Source: Pseudoalteromonas viridis
Lineage (GTDB): Bacteria; Pseudomonadota; Gammaproteobacteria; Enterobacterales; Alteromonadaceae
Assembly (NCBI RefSeq): GCF_017742995.1
Contig: NZ_CP072425.1
Location: 3,605,001 to 3,669,000 of the forward strand
DNA: 64,000 nt
Direction: 5' to 3'
Positions 61,566-64,000 of the stretch are shown in pieces (positions within the stretch are counted from its first letter, which is position 1; each line of letters begins with the position of its first letter). The translations under genes and the position numbers were made by a program. Under the pieces are notes generated by a model, which did not search any database, had not been told where the DNA came from, and worked only from the letters and a program-made list of their open reading frames with translations.

Positions 61566-64000
61566 CTAGTGCAAACGACTGCGGGGGGCTGGCATATTAG
61601 GCTGCTCAAACTCCCGCTGCGACTCTTTTTGCAACTGCGTTTTTCCGTAACGCGGCGGTAGTTCCAAGCCCTGATGCATTTGCTCGTCAGCCTTTGTCGC
61701 ATGAACTGGCTGCTGGCTTCTCGTTCCAACCACAGAACCAAGTGGCACCTGTCGATACTGACACACCATACCGGTACAGATAACGTCATCATCTATCGAC
61801 AGCCAGGTAATAGCAGGATTGCTTGTGACATCTAACTCAGTGAGGTCAGTATACCCCGCAGAAAGTGAAGTAAGCTTGCGGTTTTGCGACACATCAAGCG
61901 AAGTAATTGCGGTTTCGTTGAGGTCAAGTACTTTCAGTGACTCATAACCTGTTACATCGATACCTATTAACGGACTGCCGCTTAGGGCCAACAGAGAAAG
62001 TCGTTCAGCATCCAACGGCGCCAATTGGGTCAACTCAGCTCCCCTTAGTAGTACGTCAGTCAGTTGTGGATGATGCCCAGAGTTTAACTCTGACAATGGG
62101 TTGTGCTGCAAATCCAAATAGTTAAGCGATTGCAACTTACTGATATCCATAGCCTTTATCTGGTTATCCCACATATGTATCTGTCGCAATGATGGCGTAC
62201 CAGACAAATCGACCTCTGCTATCTGGTTTTCTCTGCCATAAATTTGCCAAAGTTTTGGATGTGCCGTTAGGTTTAGGGAAGTCAATTGGGTCCCTTCTAT
62301 GGTCAAAGTTTCAAGTTCGGTATTGTGAGATAGCTCAACCTCTTTCAGAGTTCCGCCAAAAATGCTTAGGCCAGTTAGTTTTGTCAGTACAGAAAAATCG
62401 ATTGACTCCACATAAGCACCATTTATACCCAGCGAAAGAAGATTAGGAAACAATTTAAAATCAACAGGGTGCGAAATATTGTCAGACAACCATAATTTAG
62501 TTATTGAGTTGTTTGCTGGTACGCTCTGTTCATTTAGCAAGTAGTGGGATATCCATAGTGACTCGAGCTGATGAAGATGGCTTAGGCTCACCTTTTCAAG
62601 ATTAGTGCCTCTAATATCCAGCTTAGACAGCTTGCTATTATTCAACAAGTTGAGCTCAGGAAGAGCGGTACGTTTAACATACAGAATATCCAGCTCAGTT
62701 AACTTAGTTACATCGAGACTCACCAGAGGATTTGAGCTAATATCCAGCTCTTTCATCTCTGAGTTTTTAGATAGATCAATTTGAGTCAAATTGTTGGCCC
62801 AAATATATAGCTCTTTTAGCTGACTATTCGCCGACACGTCAATCGTATTGAGATTATTGTCTGCCAATGTTAACGCCTCTAGCAGGGTATTTTTAGAGAT
62901 ATCAAACGAGGAGAACTGATTATCCATAGCATGCAATATTTCCAACTCTGGGAGTGCGCTCACATCCAGCGTTTTGAGCTGATTGCCACCTAACTGGAGA
63001 AACGTCAGCCTGGGATTGTTTGATACATCAATAGTAGACAGCTTTGCATTTTTTACTGTGAACCCTTCCAGCTTAGCCAGCGCAGCAACATCAATCTCTG
63101 AAATTGGATTGTCCCACAGGTAAAGATCTGTCAGATTTAGGTTAGTGCTCACATCAATCGTATTCAGACTGGTGTTATTCACTTGTAATGATTCAAGCTG
63201 AGCCAGTCCTGAGACATTTAGGGTCGTCAGCGCTTTACCATCAACCCATACTTCTTTGAGCGCCTGGTGCTGACTGAGATCCAGTTCAGATACTGTCTCA
63301 GCAGTACTGATGGAAAGATAAGTTAAACCCTTTAAATGGGAAATCGCGACTGCCTGCTCAAAGGGGTTTTTACCCAGTGATAGCTCCGTGAGCTCTGTTA
63401 CAGGGGCAAGATCTATCTCCGTTAGCGAGTTACTACTGGCGAACAATGTGTGGAGTTTCGCGTTACCAGACAGGTCAAGGCTAGTTAACTGGTTATAAGA
63501 TACCTTGAGCGCTTCAAGATTAGTCAGGGCAGACACATCCAGCTGTTTCAGCTGGTTATTCTTAACAGACAAAGATGTCAACGCGCCCAGTGCCGGGGCA
63601 TTTAAGGTTTCTATCTCATTGTGTTCGACATCCAGCGAGGTTAAAGCAGTAAATAGTTCCAGGCCATTGAGAGACTTTATGCCTTTTTCATTACAGACTA
63701 ACTCGCTGACTTCGTCCGGATAAGTATACCCCTGCTCGATCAGGCATGCTTTAAGCCCCTCATCCAGCGTATCGTTGTCGGCTATCGTCATTTCAGCCGT
63801 GAAATTCACAGTCATTGTACAGGCGGCAGTTAAAGCCTGAGTTACGTACTGATCCCCTTCTAAGGTGCCTTCACAACCAGAGATACTCTCAAGCTGATAG
63901 CGCTGAGCTGGCGTCACAGTAAAAGTTGCCTGCTGACCATGTGCAACCTCGGCTTGTTCAGGGCTGACGGTTCCCTCGCCCGTCACTTCAACACTCACCG
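61566..64000 (-). CDS. Large leucine-rich-repeat protein, N-terminus outside the window
   Basis: The frame is open to the right edge, so only the C-terminal part (about 811 residues) is seen. Residues 1-70 hold a divergent InlB B-repeat-like module (GEGTVSPEQAEVAHGQQATF and LESISGCEGTLEGD) that probably repeats upstream. From about residue 105 some 30 LRRs of about 21 residues follow, with consensus L-x-x-L-D-V-S-x-N-x-x-L (LTSLDLSGNAKLHTLF, LTELDVTSNPAITWLS). The last 60 residues are polar without repeats. It is probably secreted or surface-exposed and used for adhesion or protein binding. Confidence 0.88.
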   Translation of the reverse strand, partial: VSVEVTGEGTVSPEQAEVAHGQQATFTVTPAQRYQLESISGCEGTLEGDQYVTQALTAACTMTVNFTAEMTIADNDTLDEGLKACLIEQGYTYPDEVSELVCNEKGIKSLNGLELFTALTSLDVEHNEIETLNAPALGALTSLSVKNNQLKQLDVSALTNLEALKVSYNQLTSLDLSGNAKLHTLFASSNSLTEIDLAPVTELTELSLGKNPFEQAVAISHLKGLTYLSISTAETVSELDLSQHQALKEVWVDGKALTTLNVSGLAQLESLQVNNTSLNTIDVSTNLNLTDLYLWDNPISEIDVAALAKLEGFTVKNAKLSTIDVSNNPRLTFLQLGGNQLKTLDVSALPELEILHAMDNQFSSFDISKNTLLEALTLADNNLNTIDVSANSQLKELYIWANNLTQIDLSKNSEMKELDISSNPLVSLDVTKLTELDILYVKRTALPELNLLNNSKLSKLDIRGTNLEKVSLSHLHQLESLWISHYLLNEQSVPANNSITKLWLSDNISHPVDFKLFPNLLSLGINGAYVESIDFSVLTKLTGLSIFGGTLKEVELSHNTELETLTIEGTQLTSLNLTAHPKLWQIYGRENQIAEVDLSGTPSLRQIHMWDNQIKAMDISKLQSLNYLDLQHNPLSELNSGHHPQLTDVLLRGAELTQLAPLDAERLSLLALSGSPLIGIDVTGYESLKVLDLNETAITSLDVSQNRKLTSLSAGYTDLTELDVTSNPAITWLSIDDDVICTGMVCQYRQVPLGSVVGTRSQQPVHATKADEQMHQGLELPPRYGKTQLQKESQREFEQPNMPAPRSRLH

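Overview
The window looks like chromosomal DNA from a gammaproteobacterium of the Alteromonadales, most likely Pseudoalteromonas. The grounds are an sdhCDAB-sucABCD/gltA block, a comEC-msbA-lpxK-Trm112-kdsB block, a csdA-csdE-tcdA cluster, a DUF3083 gene typical of Shewanella/Pseudoalteromonas-type bacteria, and overall codon use. Placement at genus level is inference; no search was run.

Layout. 1-963: end of an alanine/glycine:sodium symporter. 1087-2446: two identical tRNA-Pro(GGG) genes, each with its own promoter, on either side of a short-chain dehydrogenase gene. 2668-4279: a TetR-type regulator and an alpha/beta hydrolase sharing a 15-nt upstream element. 4355-5199: a small double-glycine-leader peptide gene (candidate RiPP/bacteriocin precursor) and a membrane protein. 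5547-6083: a gene remnant and a roughly 80-bp tandem hairpin array. 6144-13074: a five-gene minus-strand operon (MipA/OmpV, periplasmic adaptor, RND pump, response regulator, sensor kinase), a self-regulated efflux module lacking its own TolC-type channel. 13474-14806: three small minus-strand genes. 15502-18084: a secreted M1 aminopeptidase.

18190-30540 is the accessory core: a chromosomal integron. Ten small genes, all on the minus strand, are separated by attC-like sites (RYYYAAC ... GTTRRRY ends with pairing arms). At the far right, divergently oriented, lies an integron integrase gene (intI) with a LexA box in its promoter, the IntI-specific insert and all catalytic residues, but one in-frame amber codon. 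The cassettes encode a PIN-like nuclease, a SUKH-3 immunity-type protein, a VOC-fold protein, a DUF1203 protein, a DUF6348-like secreted protein and several unknowns. The array has been invaded several times. An IS91-like element with a tyrosine recombinase sits where attI should be. An intact IS10-like IS4-family element and a truncated second copy each sit inside an attC site just after its left core. A RAYT transposase fragment splits another. An 84-bp, 11-copy hairpin array follows intI.

31519-39118: a small helical protein, an atypical Ser/Thr-kinase-like protein, glnS, DUF3083 and a large lipoprotein. 39379-50912: TCA-cycle genes sucDCBA-sdhBADC on the minus strand, divergent from gltA, with terminator-like hairpins that may split the cluster into sdhCDAB, sucAB and sucCD. 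51043-53493: csdA-csdE converging on tcdA (the ct6A tRNA-modification system). 53495-60145: pseudouridine synthase, kdsB, Trm112-like, lpxK, msbA and comEC on the minus strand, combining lipid A/KDO export with DNA uptake. 60125-64000: DUF2062, MarC and a very large leucine-rich-repeat protein running off the right end.
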